Counted from the first letter of the stretch, positions 27,238 to 35,760 are shown. The stretch is DNA of 64,000 bases from Oscillospiraceae bacterium (GCA_028720105.1 JAQYLI010000017.1:202806-266805); one strand, 5' to 3'. Program-made: numbers and translations. Notes: generated by a model from the sequence alone, not told the origin.

Positions 27238-29637
27238 ATGATACCTGTTATCAACAAGGAAGATTTTGAGGAAAAGCTCAGACAGGAGCTGCAGGTGGAG
27301 TTCAATGTAACTCCCATCGACGCTTCGGATAATCAGATCTACAAGGCTCTTTCGGCTGTTGTGGTAGAAATTCTCAGAGCCAAGAGAAGAAAGTTCAGAA
27401 ACCAGACCCATTCCGCAGGCAAGAAGGAAATTTACTACCTTTCAATGGAGTTCCTTATGGGTCGTTCCCTCAAGACCAGCCTTTACAACCTTGAAATAAA
27501 CGATATGGTGGAGGATATCCTCAAGAAGTGGGACGTCAACATCGAGAGAATTTACGATTACGAGCCCGACGCAGGTCTCGGAAACGGCGGTCTCGGCAGA
27601 CTTGCTGCCTGCTACCTTGACGGTCTCGCTACAGACGGCTATCCCGCAATGGGCTACTCCATCTGCTACGAGTACGGTATCTTCAAGCAGAAGATAGAAG
27701 AGGGCTGGCAGACCGAGCTTCCCGACAACTGGCTTCCCGGCGGCGACTGCTGGCTTGTTCCCAAGACCGACAAGTCCATCGAGGTACACTTTGACGGCGA
27801 GCTTAAGGAATACTGGGATCAGCAGTATCACCACGTTTCCTATGTAAACTATAATACCGTTGTTGCAGTTCCCTATGATATGTACGTTCCCGGCTATGAC
27901 AGCGAGGGCGTTTCCGTTCTGAGACTGTGGCAGGCAAAGGCTCCCTCCTTCGATATGAAGATGTTCAACCAGGGCGACTATGCCCGCGCTCTCGGTCAGA
28001 ACACCGTTGCACAGGCTATTTCCAAGGTTCTTTACCCCAATGATAACCATCTTGAGGGCAAGAGCCTCAGATATCGTCAGCAGTACTTTATGTGCGCAGC
28101 TTCCGTGGGCGATATCGTTAACCGTCATATGTCCGTTTACGGCACTCTTGACAACCTCCACGAAAAGGTTGCTATCCACATCAACGACACTCACCCCACC
28201 CTTGCTATCCCTGAGCTTATGCGTATCCTCCTTGATGACTGCGGCTACAGCTGGGACAAGAGCTGGTATATCGTTACAAATACCTTCGCATACACCAACC
28301 ACACCGTTATGGCTGAGGCTCTTGAGAAGTGGGACGTTAATCTCGTTCGTCAGATAACTCCCCGTATCTTCGACATCATCTGCGAGATCAACCGCCGCTA
28401 CTGCAAAGAGCTTATGGAGAGGATCGGTGACGGAAACAAGGTTTCCAGAATGTCCATCGTCCAGAACAATCAGATCCATATGGCTCTCCTCTGCGTATGC
28501 GCTTCTCACAGCGTAAACGGCGTTTCCAAGCTCCACTCCGAGATCATCAAGACCAATGTTTTCAACAACGAATACAACTACACTCCCCACAAGTTCCAGA
28601 ACGTTACCAACGGTATCGCTTACAGAAGATGGCTCCTCCAGTCCAACCCCGGACTTACCGAGCTTCTTACCGAGACTATCGGCGACGGCTTCAAGAAGAA
28701 CGCTTCCGAGCTTTCCAATTTTGTCAAGTATGAAAATGACAAGAAGGTTCTTGACAAGCTTGCAAAGATCAAGCTTGAGAACAAGAAGCGTTTTGCTGAT
28801 TATGTTCACCGCAATTTCGGCGTAGAGCTCAACACAAACGCTATCTTCGACGTTCAGGTAAAGCGTCTCCACGAGTACAAGAGACAGAACCTCAACGCTC
28901 TGAACATCATTGCCGAGTACAACGCTCTGCTTGAAAATCCCAATATGGAATTTACTCCCAAGACCTACATCTTTGCTGCTAAGGCTGCTCCCGGCTACTA
29001 TCTTGCAAAGCAGATAATCAAGATGATCTGGGCTCTGGGCGAGGAAATAAGAAAGAACCCTGTTATCAGCAAAAAGCTGCAGGTATTCTTCCTTGAGGAT
29101 TACCGCGTAACAATGTCCGAGCTGCTTATGCCCGCAGCAGAGGTTTCCGAGCAGATCTCTCTCGCAGGTACAGAGGCTTCGGGTACAGGTAATATGAAGC
29201 TTATGCTCAACGGCGCCCTCACTCTGGGTACTCTTGACGGTGCAAATGTTGAGATCAAGGAGCAGGTAGGCAAGGACAATATATTCATCTTCGGTATGAC
29301 CACCGAGGAAGTTCTTGCAAAGAAGGCTCAGGGCTACCGTCCCGAGGAGTATGTAAACAACAACGAGGTTATCCGCAAGGCTCTCGCAAAGATGTACAGC
29401 GGCATCAACGGCTGTACCTTCGAGGAGGTTGCAGACACCCTCAAGTTCAAGGATCCTTATATGGTACTTGCAGACTTCGACGCTTATCAGTCCGCACAGC
29501 AGTACGTTTCCGAGTGCTACAAGGACAAGGCTAAGTGGAACAAGATGTCCCTCCACAACATCGCAGGCGCAGGCATATTCTCCGCTGACCGTGCTGTTGA
29601 CGAGTACGCTAAGAACATCTGGAAGCTTACTAAGTAA
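27238..29637 (+). CDS. glgP: Glycogen/starch/alpha-glucan phosphorylase
   Basis: 799 aa, GT35 family, normal length. It releases glucose-1-phosphate from glycogen or maltodextrin ends. Visible landmarks are GNGGLGRLAACYLDGLA near residue 120, VKRLHEYKRQ, and the PLP site EASGTGNMKLMLNGALTLGT with Lys at about 654. Codon use is strongly biased to C-ending codons, which suggests high expression and also creates a long spurious antisense frame. Own promoter and strong terminator. The choice between GlgP and MalP cannot be made from sequence alone. Confidence 0.96.
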   Translation: MIPVINKEDFEEKLRQELQVEFNVTPIDASDNQIYKALSAVVVEILRAKRRKFRNQTHSAGKKEIYYLSMEFLMGRSLKTSLYNLEINDMVEDILKKWDVNIERIYDYEPDAGLGNGGLGRLAACYLDGLATDGYPAMGYSICYEYGIFKQKIEEGWQTELPDNWLPGGDCWLVPKTDKSIEVHFDGELKEYWDQQYHHVSYVNYNTVVAVPYDMYVPGYDSEGVSVLRLWQAKAPSFDMKMFNQGDYARALGQNTVAQAISKVLYPNDNHLEGKSLRYRQQYFMCAASVGDIVNRHMSVYGTLDNLHEKVAIHINDTHPTLAIPELMRILLDDCGYSWDKSWYIVTNTFAYTNHTVMAEALEKWDVNLVRQITPRIFDIICEINRRYCKELMERIGDGNKVSRMSIVQNNQIHMALLCVCASHSVNGVSKLHSEIIKTNVFNNEYNYTPHKFQNVTNGIAYRRWLLQSNPGLTELLTETIGDGFKKNASELSNFVKYENDKKVLDKLAKIKLENKKRFADYVHRNFGVELNTNAIFDVQVKRLHEYKRQNLNALNIIAEYNALLENPNMEFTPKTYIFAAKAAPGYYLAKQIIKMIWALGEEIRKNPVISKKLQVFFLEDYRVTMSELLMPAAEVSEQISLAGTEASGTGNMKLMLNGALTLGTLDGANVEIKEQVGKDNIFIFGMTTEEVLAKKAQGYRPEEYVNNNEVIRKALAKMYSGINGCTFEEVADTLKFKDPYMVLADFDAYQSAQQYVSECYKDKAKWNKMSLHNIAGAGIFSADRAVDEYAKNIWKLTK

Positions 29638-29660
29638 TATAAAATTACAGAGATCAAAAG

Positions 29661-29699
29661 CGGCTCTTTCCCGACGAAAAAGGGAAAGAGCCGTTTTTG
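29661..29699. terminator. Terminator of glgP, bidirectional
   Basis: Perfect 12-bp stem CGGCTCTTTCCC/GGGAAAGAGCCG with a T-run on the plus strand. It also lies at the end of the converging ABC operon. Confidence 0.92.
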
Positions 29700-29711
29700 C
29701 ATATTGTATCT

Positions 29712-30473
29712 TTATTTGCTGTCCCGCACCATATTTCTGCGGAACACAATGACCGAGAGAATTATTGCCCCAAGAGTGTATGCCATAACAATAAGCATAT
29801 CCGTTCCAAGATGAGCCGTACTGCCTGCCATAATGCTTCTAACGGCTCTCACCGAGTGGTAGAAAGGGAGGGCAAGGCACACATCACGAAGTCCTCCGCC
29901 AATGCTTTCCACGTCCATCCATATTCCGCCAAGCATTCCTGCGGCGGAGATGATTATGGAGCAAAGTCCCGGAGCAGCATTGCTGTTAAAGAGACCGCCG
30001 AAAAGAAGTCCGAAGCCTATGAACATCACCGCTGTGGGGATAAGGGACAGGAGCGCAAGGAGAACCCTTCCCACGTTCATCTCAACATCTTCCACAGCCG
30101 CAATTACAAAGGAAGCGGCGAAGTTTATCACCGATTGTATCACCGAAAGCAGGATTATGGGCAGGTAATAGCCCCCGATAAACTCCCACGCCTTCATAGG
30201 TGAAGCATAAAGACGGGTGAGGAATGCGCCTGTTCTGTCCTGAGAAAGAAGCAGCGCCGCAAAAAGCATTACAAAGGAAAGTCCGAACACCGCAATTCCA
30301 CCGGAAAGATTATCAATGCGAAAAACGGTCATACCCGCTTCGGGGGGTATGCTCTTGTTTACCACTGTCATAATGAGCAGCATAATAATGGGAAAGCCCA
30401 GACAGAATATGTAGCTTAAAGGGTCTCTGAGCAGCTCCTTTAGATTTCTCCCCGAAAATACTACAGTTCTCAT
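29712..30473 (-). CDS. ABC-2 type exporter permease
   Basis: 253 aa, six hydrophobic segments, ABC-2 family (drug/lipid exporters of the DrrB type). A charged N-terminal segment (RNLKELLRDPLSYIFCLGFP) is the usual coupling helix. It overlaps the ATPase gene by 4 nt, so the two form one transporter. The substrate is unknown. Confidence 0.88.
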   Translation of the reverse strand: MRTVVFSGRNLKELLRDPLSYIFCLGFPIIMLLIMTVVNKSIPPEAGMTVFRIDNLSGGIAVFGLSFVMLFAALLLSQDRTGAFLTRLYASPMKAWEFIGGYYLPIILLSVIQSVINFAASFVIAAVEDVEMNVGRVLLALLSLIPTAVMFIGFGLLFGGLFNSNAAPGLCSIIISAAGMLGGIWMDVESIGGGLRDVCLALPFYHSVRAVRSIMAGSTAHLGTDMLIVMAYTLGAIILSVIVFRRNMVRDSK

Positions 30474-31213
30474 ACATCTTCTTCCTTTCCTGTGCTTCTT
30501 TCGGCTATCTCGATAAATGCGTCCTCGAAGCTGTCCTTGCCTGCAAGCTTTTTCAGCTCGTCAGCAGTTCCGACTGCCCTGAGACAGCCCCCTGTCATAA
30601 TGGCAATGCGGTCGCAGAGGGCTTCAGCTTCATCAAGATAATGGGTGGTGAGGATTATGGTCATTTTAGATTTAAGCCCTTTTATAACATTCCACAGCTC
30701 ACGCCTTGCCAGCACGTCAAGTCCTAAGGTAGGCTCGTCAAGGAAAAGTATCCTGGGAGAGGTCACAAGAGCCATTGCAATGCTCACCTTTCTCTGCCAG
30801 CCCCCCGAAAGGGTCTTTGCCCTGCGGTCAAGCACCGAGCCCAGAGAAAGCTCGTTTATCACTCTGTCCACCGCTCCTTGAGGGTCGTCGACTCCATAAA
30901 TATCCGCCATAAACCGAAGATTTTCCTTTACCGTAAGCTTTGGAGCAACAGCAGTTTCCTGAGTGGAGAGATTTATTATCCGCTTTACCTCACTGCTCTG
31001 TGTAATAATGCTGTTTCCGCCCAGAAACGCTTCGCCGCTGTCGGGCTTTGTAAGGCAGGATAACATTCTTATGGTGGTGGTCTTTCCTGCGCCGTTTACG
31101 CCCAGCAGTCCGAAAAGCTCTCCCGAAGCGATGTCAAGGGTAAGGTCATTTACAGCGGTAAGATCTCCGAAGGTTTTTCTGAGATTTTTTATCTCTACAG
31201 ATGCATTTTCCAT
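30470..31213 (-). CDS. ABC exporter ATP-binding protein
   Basis: 247 aa. Walker A GVNGAGKTTT, signature LSGGWQRKVS, Walker B ILFLDEPTLGLD and the H-loop ILTTHYLDEA are complete. This is a DrrA/CcmA-type ATPase that powers the adjacent ABC-2 permease. The start is MENASVEIKN, with AAAGGA in front; an in-frame extension of 18 codons runs back into the regulator gene. Second gene of the operon regulator-ATPase-permease. Confidence 0.92.
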   Translation of the reverse strand: MENASVEIKNLRKTFGDLTAVNDLTLDIASGELFGLLGVNGAGKTTTIRMLSCLTKPDSGEAFLGGNSIITQSSEVKRIINLSTQETAVAPKLTVKENLRFMADIYGVDDPQGAVDRVINELSLGSVLDRRAKTLSGGWQRKVSIAMALVTSPRILFLDEPTLGLDVLARRELWNVIKGLKSKMTIILTTHYLDEAEALCDRIAIMTGGCLRAVGTADELKKLAGKDSFEDAFIEIAERSTGKEEDV

Positions 31214-31229
31214 AATCCATTCCTTTCCG

Positions 31230-31697
31230 TTATTCAACCTCATTTTCAGAGGGGATAACATCTTCAAGGGTGATATCCTTGCAGCCTGCGGCCTTCATAG
31301 ATTTAAGCACGTCAATAAAGAAAGATGTCTTGCACAGGGCGATACCCTGCGTTTCGTCTCCCAGCACAAGGAGCAGTTCCCCTTCCTTTATGCCAAATAT
31401 CTTCATAGCCTTTTTGGGTATTTTGAAAGAGCCGTCCTTTCCCACCTTTACCGCACCGAAAATATGCTTGCCGCGGGGAGTTATGTCCTTTTTATCATTG
31501 TCCGTAACAGCTTCAAAAAGGCTGTCAAGGGTAACATCGTAAAGGTCGGCAAGAGCGCGGCAGTTATAGATATCGGGGAGACTGTCTCCGCTTTCCCACT
31601 TTGCCACCGCCTGACGGGAAACATTCAGCTTCTCCGCCACCTGCTCCTGAGAAAGACCGCTCATCTTGCGAAGCCGCTTTAAATTCGATTCTATCAT
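31230..31697 (-). CDS. XRE-type regulator with AbrB-like C-terminal domain
   Basis: 155 aa. An N-terminal helix-turn-helix (LRKMSGLSQEQVAEKLNVSR, then QAVAKWESGDSLPD) is followed by a short linker and an AbrB/SpoVT-like beta domain (GAVKVGKDGSFKIPKKAMKI, then FGIKEGELLLVL). The start is MIESNLKRL, 9 nt after GGAG; the frame stays open 74 codons further upstream because it reads through two in-phase copies of the upstream repeat. First gene of the ABC exporter operon, and likely its own repressor through the repeats at 31714 and 31852. Confidence 0.85.
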   Translation of the reverse strand: MIESNLKRLRKMSGLSQEQVAEKLNVSRQAVAKWESGDSLPDIYNCRALADLYDVTLDSLFEAVTDNDKKDITPRGKHIFGAVKVGKDGSFKIPKKAMKIFGIKEGELLLVLGDETQGIALCKTSFFIDVLKSMKAAGCKDITLEDVIPSENEVE

Positions 31698-31713
31698 CTG
31701 AAATTCTCCATTC

Positions 31714-31736
31714 TGCGGATATACGTGCTTTCCGCT
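31714..31736. repeat. Operator-like direct repeat, proximal copy
   Basis: Twenty-three bases identical to 31852-31874, each ending in the short dyad GCGGA...TCCGC with an ACGT core. This copy ends 17 bp before the regulator's start codon. Confidence 0.65.
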
Positions 31737-31780
31737 CAGCGTATTTCGCCTAAAAAACAGAAATAATTTTCTTGTTTTGT

Positions 31781-31792
31781 GGCTCGGTAACG
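31781..31792 (+). repeat. GGCTCGGTAACG motif, copy 1
   Basis: The 12-mer GGCTCGGTAACG occurs here, at 47622, at 50596 and in reverse at 50709, always between genes. It lies in the leader of the ABC exporter operon. Confidence 0.45.
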
Positions 31793-31851
31793 TAAGTATT
31801 GAAGCCAAATCTTGTAAGTAGTTTTTATTTGGCCGGGGATTTAACAGACTG

Positions 31852-31874
31852 TGCGGATATACGTGCTTTCCGCT
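31852..31874. repeat. Operator-like direct repeat, distal copy
   Basis: Identical to 31714-31736. It covers roughly +6 to +28 of the predicted transcript, so a protein bound here could block the promoter. Confidence 0.65.
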
Positions 31875-31886
31875 TTCGTTATATTT

Positions 31887-31915
31887 ATTATACGGTATTC
31901 CGAAATCCTTTTCAA
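31887..31915 (-). promoter_or_regulatory. Promoter of the regulator-ABC operon
   Basis: Minus strand TTGAAA, 17 bp, TATAAT. The leader before the regulator is about 180 nt and contains both repeat copies and the GGCTCGGTAACG motif. Confidence 0.85.
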
Positions 31916-31932
31916 CCAAGCAAAGCTTACAA

Positions 31933-31957
31933 AAAATGCAACCGATGGTTGCATTTT
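31933..31957 (-). terminator. Terminator of the histidine phosphatase gene
   Basis: Perfect 11-bp stem AAAATGCAACC/GGTTGCATTTT with a 3-nt loop and T-run, 14 bp past the stop. Confidence 0.8.
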
Positions 31958-31970
31958 GTAAAGATATTTA

Positions 31971-32696
31971 TCAGTCGTGCCGTTCATCGGAGTCAAATGT
32001 CTCGCAGAAGCGTGCGGCAAAAGCAGGCGGCTCGCCCCCAGCATACAGATGACCCGTATCACCGAAGGCGTTCATTCTGAAATATGCAATGCCCTCTCTG
32101 CGCTCCTCGGTGGTGAGAACGGTCACAGAAGTGGGTGCGGCGCAAAAGCCGTGCCACAGCACTACGGGAGATATGCCCAGCAGATGCCCCAGCATCACAC
32201 ATTCAACGCCGAAGTGGCAGAACAGGGCGATCGTGTCTCTGTTTGGGGCAACCGCACGGTAGATATTCCCCTCACGCTTGTAGCCGTGATGCTCGAGTAT
32301 GCCGTCAATGCCGCTGTAAACTCTCTCCGCCTCGGCAATAACATCAGCCCTGTCCATTACGGGAACGGTGTGCCACAGATCCTTGCTGTAATACTCCTCC
32401 TTTGCGGTCCAGCAGGCAGGGAGCTGGTCCCAGGGGATACGCTCCTCCCCCGTATTTTCGTCGATAATTGGAGCGTGGAACTCTCTCAGCCAGGGACAGG
32501 TCTCACCCGTGGCATTTTTCGCCCTGAGAGTGTATTCGGCAGTTGCCTGCGCTCTGCCCAGAGGGGAGAGGTAGTAATAGTCTATCTTTTCGTTTACAAG
32601 TCTGTCTGCAAGCAAACTTGCCTCCCTGCGTCCCTTTTCGGTAAGGGAGTCGTGCTCGTAATCGGGGTCGCCGTGACGGATGATAAGAAGCTTCAT
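31971..32696 (-). CDS. Histidine phosphatase (phosphoglycerate mutase-like)
   Basis: 241 aa. The catalytic motif LLIIRHGDPDYEHDSLTEKG sits at the N-terminus, and the second catalytic His is in ALFCHFGVECVMLGH. This is histidine phosphatase branch 1; the substrate cannot be assigned (phosphoglycerate mutase-like, cobalamin or nucleotide phosphatases are all relatives). The start is MKLLIIRHG, 12 nt after AAAGGA, though a Met seven codons earlier is possible. Confidence 0.85.
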   Translation of the reverse strand: MKLLIIRHGDPDYEHDSLTEKGRREASLLADRLVNEKIDYYYLSPLGRAQATAEYTLRAKNATGETCPWLREFHAPIIDENTGEERIPWDQLPACWTAKEEYYSKDLWHTVPVMDRADVIAEAERVYSGIDGILEHHGYKREGNIYRAVAPNRDTIALFCHFGVECVMLGHLLGISPVVLWHGFCAAPTSVTVLTTEERREGIAYFRMNAFGDTGHLYAGGEPPAFAARFCETFDSDERHD

Positions 32697-32725
32697 AGGT
32701 TTTCGGTGTCCTTTCATTTAATACT

Positions 32726-32731
32726 ATTATA
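32726..32731 (-). promoter_or_regulatory. Extended -10 of the histidine phosphatase gene
   Basis: TGTTATAAT on the minus strand, with no convincing -35. Confidence 0.4.
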
Positions 32732-32739
32732 ACATTCTC

Positions 32740-34014
32740 TCAGTTCAGCGAATAAGGATACCTGTACTCGCTCACCCTCCACAAACCGTCCTCACAGCGC
32801 TCGATAACGAAATTACCGCCGTCGGTGTAGCCTGTGAAATTGCCCGTTTCGTCAAATTTCTCCTGTCTTGAGCGGAAAACCATTCTGTCGGAGGTGACGC
32901 TTACATCGGAAAATGTGAGAGTGCCCAGAGTAAAGTCATATCCCCCATCTCCCGCAATGCCGTACAGCTCGCCGTTTATGTCCGTATACCGCTGAGGAGC
33001 GGCAGCAAATATCCTTTCGGCGGTCTTGGGAGTGAAAATGCTCTTTAAATATTTTTTCAGATCCTTTACCGTTTCAAAACGGCTGTCATCTATCCTGAAA
33101 TAATAGTCCGAAGCGGAGCTGTCCTCGGGACGGGGCATTTCCACATAGTTTTCCCAGTCAGAAATGTTAAAGGTGGTCATTGTGAAATACTGAGCGGCGG
33201 AATTTGCGGCAGCCCAGCAGGCATAGCCGAAATAAAGGGTGTTGTCCTCTGTTATATCCTCATAGTCTGCCACCAGACAGGGAACATTGTAATCAAATTT
33301 AAGAGTTTTTATCTTAACTCTGCTCTCAATGGGACGTGGCTCGCCGTTCTCGTCATACAGATTGCTGTCGTCAACGGTTATCTCGTAGATGAATTTGTCG
33401 GGTTCGCTGTGATAAAGCTGGGTGCGGTCAAGATAATCGTGTATAGTTTCCTCTGTCTCCCCGTCTCCGTCCGTGTCCTCGGCGCTTATCATATTTATCT
33501 CACGAAGCTCGCCGTTCTTATCCACGGTGTACATTCGGCTTACGGAATATACGGCATTATCCCCGGACTTGTCCAGCTCCTCCTGTGTGATATCGAAGTT
33601 GAACTGCATAATATCTGGGATATACGTGTCGTCAATGTCATTCTTGATTATCTTCACCGCCGATGAAGCATAGCTCTGGTCATAGGGAAACGAGGGCGTG
33701 TAGCCTGTGGGGGCGGTTATAACAAAATCTCTCGTTTCATAGCGGTTATTTTCCACAGTCACAGCTATCTCATCGGGATATTCTCCCGTTTTTACTGTAA
33801 TGAGGTAGTTTTCTGCAGCTCCCCGAAGCTCGAAGGAATATCCCGAAAAAGGCTCGGGCGGCGCTTCAGGAGCAGTTTCCCCTGCCGAGACGGAAGTTCC
33901 GTCCGAGGGAAGAGATGTTTCGGCGATCTCTTTTCCTTTATCCCCCGAACAGCCGCAGAGAAGCAGGGCGGCGGCAATAAGCGCCGGATATGATTTTATA
34001 CTGCGCTTTTTCAT
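32740..34014 (-). CDS. Lipoprotein of unknown function
   Basis: 424 aa. The start MKKRSIKSY is preceded by AAAGGA. The signal peptide ends with the lipobox LCGC, so it is anchored outside the membrane. A Ser/Thr/Glu-rich linker runs to about residue 60, followed by a large domain with many aromatic and acidic residues. I recognise no family. A promoter with a perfect dyad over the -35 suggests regulation. Confidence 0.7.
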   Translation of the reverse strand: MKKRSIKSYPALIAAALLLCGCSGDKGKEIAETSLPSDGTSVSAGETAPEAPPEPFSGYSFELRGAAENYLITVKTGEYPDEIAVTVENNRYETRDFVITAPTGYTPSFPYDQSYASSAVKIIKNDIDDTYIPDIMQFNFDITQEELDKSGDNAVYSVSRMYTVDKNGELREINMISAEDTDGDGETEETIHDYLDRTQLYHSEPDKFIYEITVDDSNLYDENGEPRPIESRVKIKTLKFDYNVPCLVADYEDITEDNTLYFGYACWAAANSAAQYFTMTTFNISDWENYVEMPRPEDSSASDYYFRIDDSRFETVKDLKKYLKSIFTPKTAERIFAAAPQRYTDINGELYGIAGDGGYDFTLGTLTFSDVSVTSDRMVFRSRQEKFDETGNFTGYTDGGNFVIERCEDGLWRVSEYRYPYSLN

Positions 34015-34036
34015 TTCCAACATCCTTTCTGTTTCC

Positions 34037-34077
34037 ATTATATCAGATACATTACCCATTTGCAATTACAAATGGGT
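34037..34077 (-). promoter_or_regulatory. Promoter of the lipoprotein gene with operator-like dyad
   Basis: Minus strand TTGCAA, 17 bp, TATAAT with extended TGA. ACCCATTTG and CAAATGGGT (9-bp half-sites, 6-bp spacer, 34054-34077) form a perfect dyad that overlaps the -35 box. Confidence 0.7.
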
Positions 34078-34111
34078 TACAACTTTAAGTGATATGCGAT
34101 ATCATAACCAA

Positions 34112-34145
34112 AAATGCTCTCCCCGACTGAACAGGGAGAGCATTT
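34112..34145. terminator. Terminator of the radical SAM/membrane protein operon
   Basis: Perfect 12-bp stem AAATGCTCTCCC/GGGAGAGCATTT with a minus-strand T-run. Confidence 0.85.
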
Positions 34146-34156
34146 GCTATTTGGTA

Positions 34157-34540
34157 TCAGAAATCGTCCTCCATATATCTCCTCACCAGCACCGAGGAGG
34201 AAATGACCGACAGTGCGCAGGCAGCAATGACCGTTATGACCGCCGCCAAGCCTTTGTCCTTCATAAGCAGGATCGCCGCCGCCAGTGAGCCGCCGTTTAC
34301 CGAAAGGGGAAACACCACCGCCGCAAGCTTTGTGGAAAACCTGATATATGCTGCCGCCGAAGCGTCCAACCCATTTATCCCCACAGCGCACAGGAGTGAA
34401 AAAAGCATAAGCACCACAAATCCTGCCTTGCAAAGGGGCTCAGACACATACATAAGGGCGAAAAAGAAAGCAATCGCCCCCGATAAAAACGAAAGGGTGA
34501 TCATAAGCTTGAAGAACGTTCCCTTGTATTCCTTTTCCAC
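34157..34540 (-). CDS. Small membrane protein of unknown function
   Basis: 127 aa with four hydrophobic segments and the basic/acidic tail RRYMEDDF. It starts 11 bp after the radical SAM gene and is probably cotranscribed with it. No family recognised. Confidence 0.7.
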   Translation of the reverse strand: MEKEYKGTFFKLMITLSFLSGAIAFFFALMYVSEPLCKAGFVVLMLFSLLCAVGINGLDASAAAYIRFSTKLAAVVFPLSVNGGSLAAAILLMKDKGLAAVITVIAACALSVISSSVLVRRYMEDDF

Positions 34541-34551
34541 AGAGATCCTCC

Positions 34552-35490
34552 TTACTTTCGGTAATTTATTCCCTGATAGCTGTCCTCACGGGCAAAGGTC
34601 TTGTCTATCTCATTCATTACCGTGAATTTTTTAAGGCTCCATTCGGGTGCAAGCAGCACGTCCCGTCCCCCGTCTCCCGTGACTCGCTGAATTATAAGCT
34701 CCGGGGGGAAAAGCTTTATCTGCTCGCAGACGATATGGACATATTCCGTGAGGGTAAGGGGCGTTATCTCCCCTCTGAGGTACTGCTCACCCATGACCGT
34801 CCCCTTGAGTATATGCAGAAGATGAAGCTTTATGCTGTGAAGCGGCAGGCGGGACATCTCACGGGCAGAGGTGAGCATCATCTCGAAATCCTCCTCGGGC
34901 AGACCGTTTATCAGATGAACGCAGACGTTTATGTTTCTTTTAAAAAGCCTTTCGCAGCAGTTCAGAAAATCCCCGTAGGTGTGACAGCGGTTTATCCTTG
35001 CGGCAGTGGCGTCGTGAACGGTCTGAAGCCCCAGCTCCACCGTAAGGTAGGTGCGGTCATTCAGATCGGCAAGGATATCAAGCACACTGTCGGAAATGCA
35101 GTCGGGACGGGTGGATATGGCAATGCCCACCACATTTTCAAGCCCCAGCGCCTCCTCGGTCATAGAGCGTATCTTCTCCGCAGAGCCGTAGGTGTTGGTG
35201 CCTGCCTGAAAATAGGGAATGTAAAGCCCCTCGCTCCACTTTTTGTTCATCGCTCTCTTTACCGCTTCAAACTGTTCGGTAACGGACTGACGGGGAGAGC
35301 CTGCAAATTCGCCGCTCCCCTCAAGGCAGTAGGTACAGCCCCCCGTTCCCTTTGTGCCGTCGATATTCGGGCAGGAAAAGCCGCAGTTTAAGGATATTTT
35401 CATCACCTTGCAGCCAAATCTTTTTTTAAGATAAAAGCTTTGGGTATGATATCTTTTGTTGGTATCGGAATAGGGGAAGGGGCTGTTCAT
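34552..35490 (-). CDS. Radical SAM protein, YhcC/YtqA (TIGR01212) type
   Basis: 312 aa. The iron-sulfur cysteines are in CGFSCPNIDG and GTGGCTYCLEGSGEF. This spacing and the SGEF block are typical of the YhcC/YtqA family rather than ordinary CxxxCxxC radical SAM enzymes. Other family blocks are IAISTRPDC, VELGLQTVHD and HLINGLPEED. The reaction is not known to me. The gene lies behind a consensus promoter and a leader that contains an intrinsic terminator, so its transcription is probably controlled by attenuation. Confidence 0.88.
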   Translation of the reverse strand: MNSPFPYSDTNKRYHTQSFYLKKRFGCKVMKISLNCGFSCPNIDGTKGTGGCTYCLEGSGEFAGSPRQSVTEQFEAVKRAMNKKWSEGLYIPYFQAGTNTYGSAEKIRSMTEEALGLENVVGIAISTRPDCISDSVLDILADLNDRTYLTVELGLQTVHDATAARINRCHTYGDFLNCCERLFKRNINVCVHLINGLPEEDFEMMLTSAREMSRLPLHSIKLHLLHILKGTVMGEQYLRGEITPLTLTEYVHIVCEQIKLFPPELIIQRVTGDGGRDVLLAPEWSLKKFTVMNEIDKTFAREDSYQGINYRK

Positions 35491-35539
35491 AGCTTATTTC
35501 CAACCTTTCTTGAGAGTGCCTGCCTGAAGATCACTGTAT

Positions 35540-35630
35540 AAAAAAGCCTTGCAAAAGCAAGGCTGAAATATATTTTTGTTCAGGTTTGCCTGTTCAAGCT
35601 GTACGGTTACAGGTAATATTACATTTTCTG
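35540..35630 (-). ncRNA. Attenuator-like leader or small RNA before the radical SAM gene
   Basis: About 90 nt between a perfect consensus promoter and an intrinsic terminator (8-bp stem AGCCTTGC/GCAAGGCT with TTTT loop, then a T-run, 35545-35564). Upstream of the terminator there are two small hairpins: CTGTA-ACCG-TACAG and CAGG-CAAA-CCTG. I could not fit it to a known riboswitch class. Confidence 0.55.
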
Positions 35631-35635
35631 ATTAT

Positions 35636-35664
35636 ATTATACAGCCAAACCGCAGATTTGTCAA
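35636..35664 (-). promoter_or_regulatory. Promoter of the leader and radical SAM gene
   Basis: Minus strand TTGACA, 17 bp, TATAAT: perfect consensus. Confidence 0.88.
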
Positions 35665-35687
35665 CAGCTGTATGTGATAAAAAAATA

Positions 35688-35719
35688 CCCGCCCTGCCGC
35701 ATTTCAGTGGCAGGACGGG
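35688..35719 (-). terminator. Terminator of the DUF1540 gene
   Basis: CCCGCCCTGCC pairs with GGCAGGACGGG (one mismatch), with a minus-strand T-run. Confidence 0.85.
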
Positions 35720-35760
35720 AGTTTTTCCGAAGCTTTTTATCTTGCGTTCTTTTTCAGTAG

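Noticed and set aside
27442..29556. 704-codon open frame antisense to glgP
   Set aside because: It arises from the strong C-ending codon bias of glgP on the opposite strand. It has no ribosome binding site, its composition is Leu/Val/Gly-rich and shows no domain.
31698..31919. N-terminal extension of the XRE/AbrB regulator
   Set aside because: The extension reads through promoter and repeat DNA. The repeats happen to be in phase (138 bp apart), and the normal HTH start with GGAG lies at 31697.
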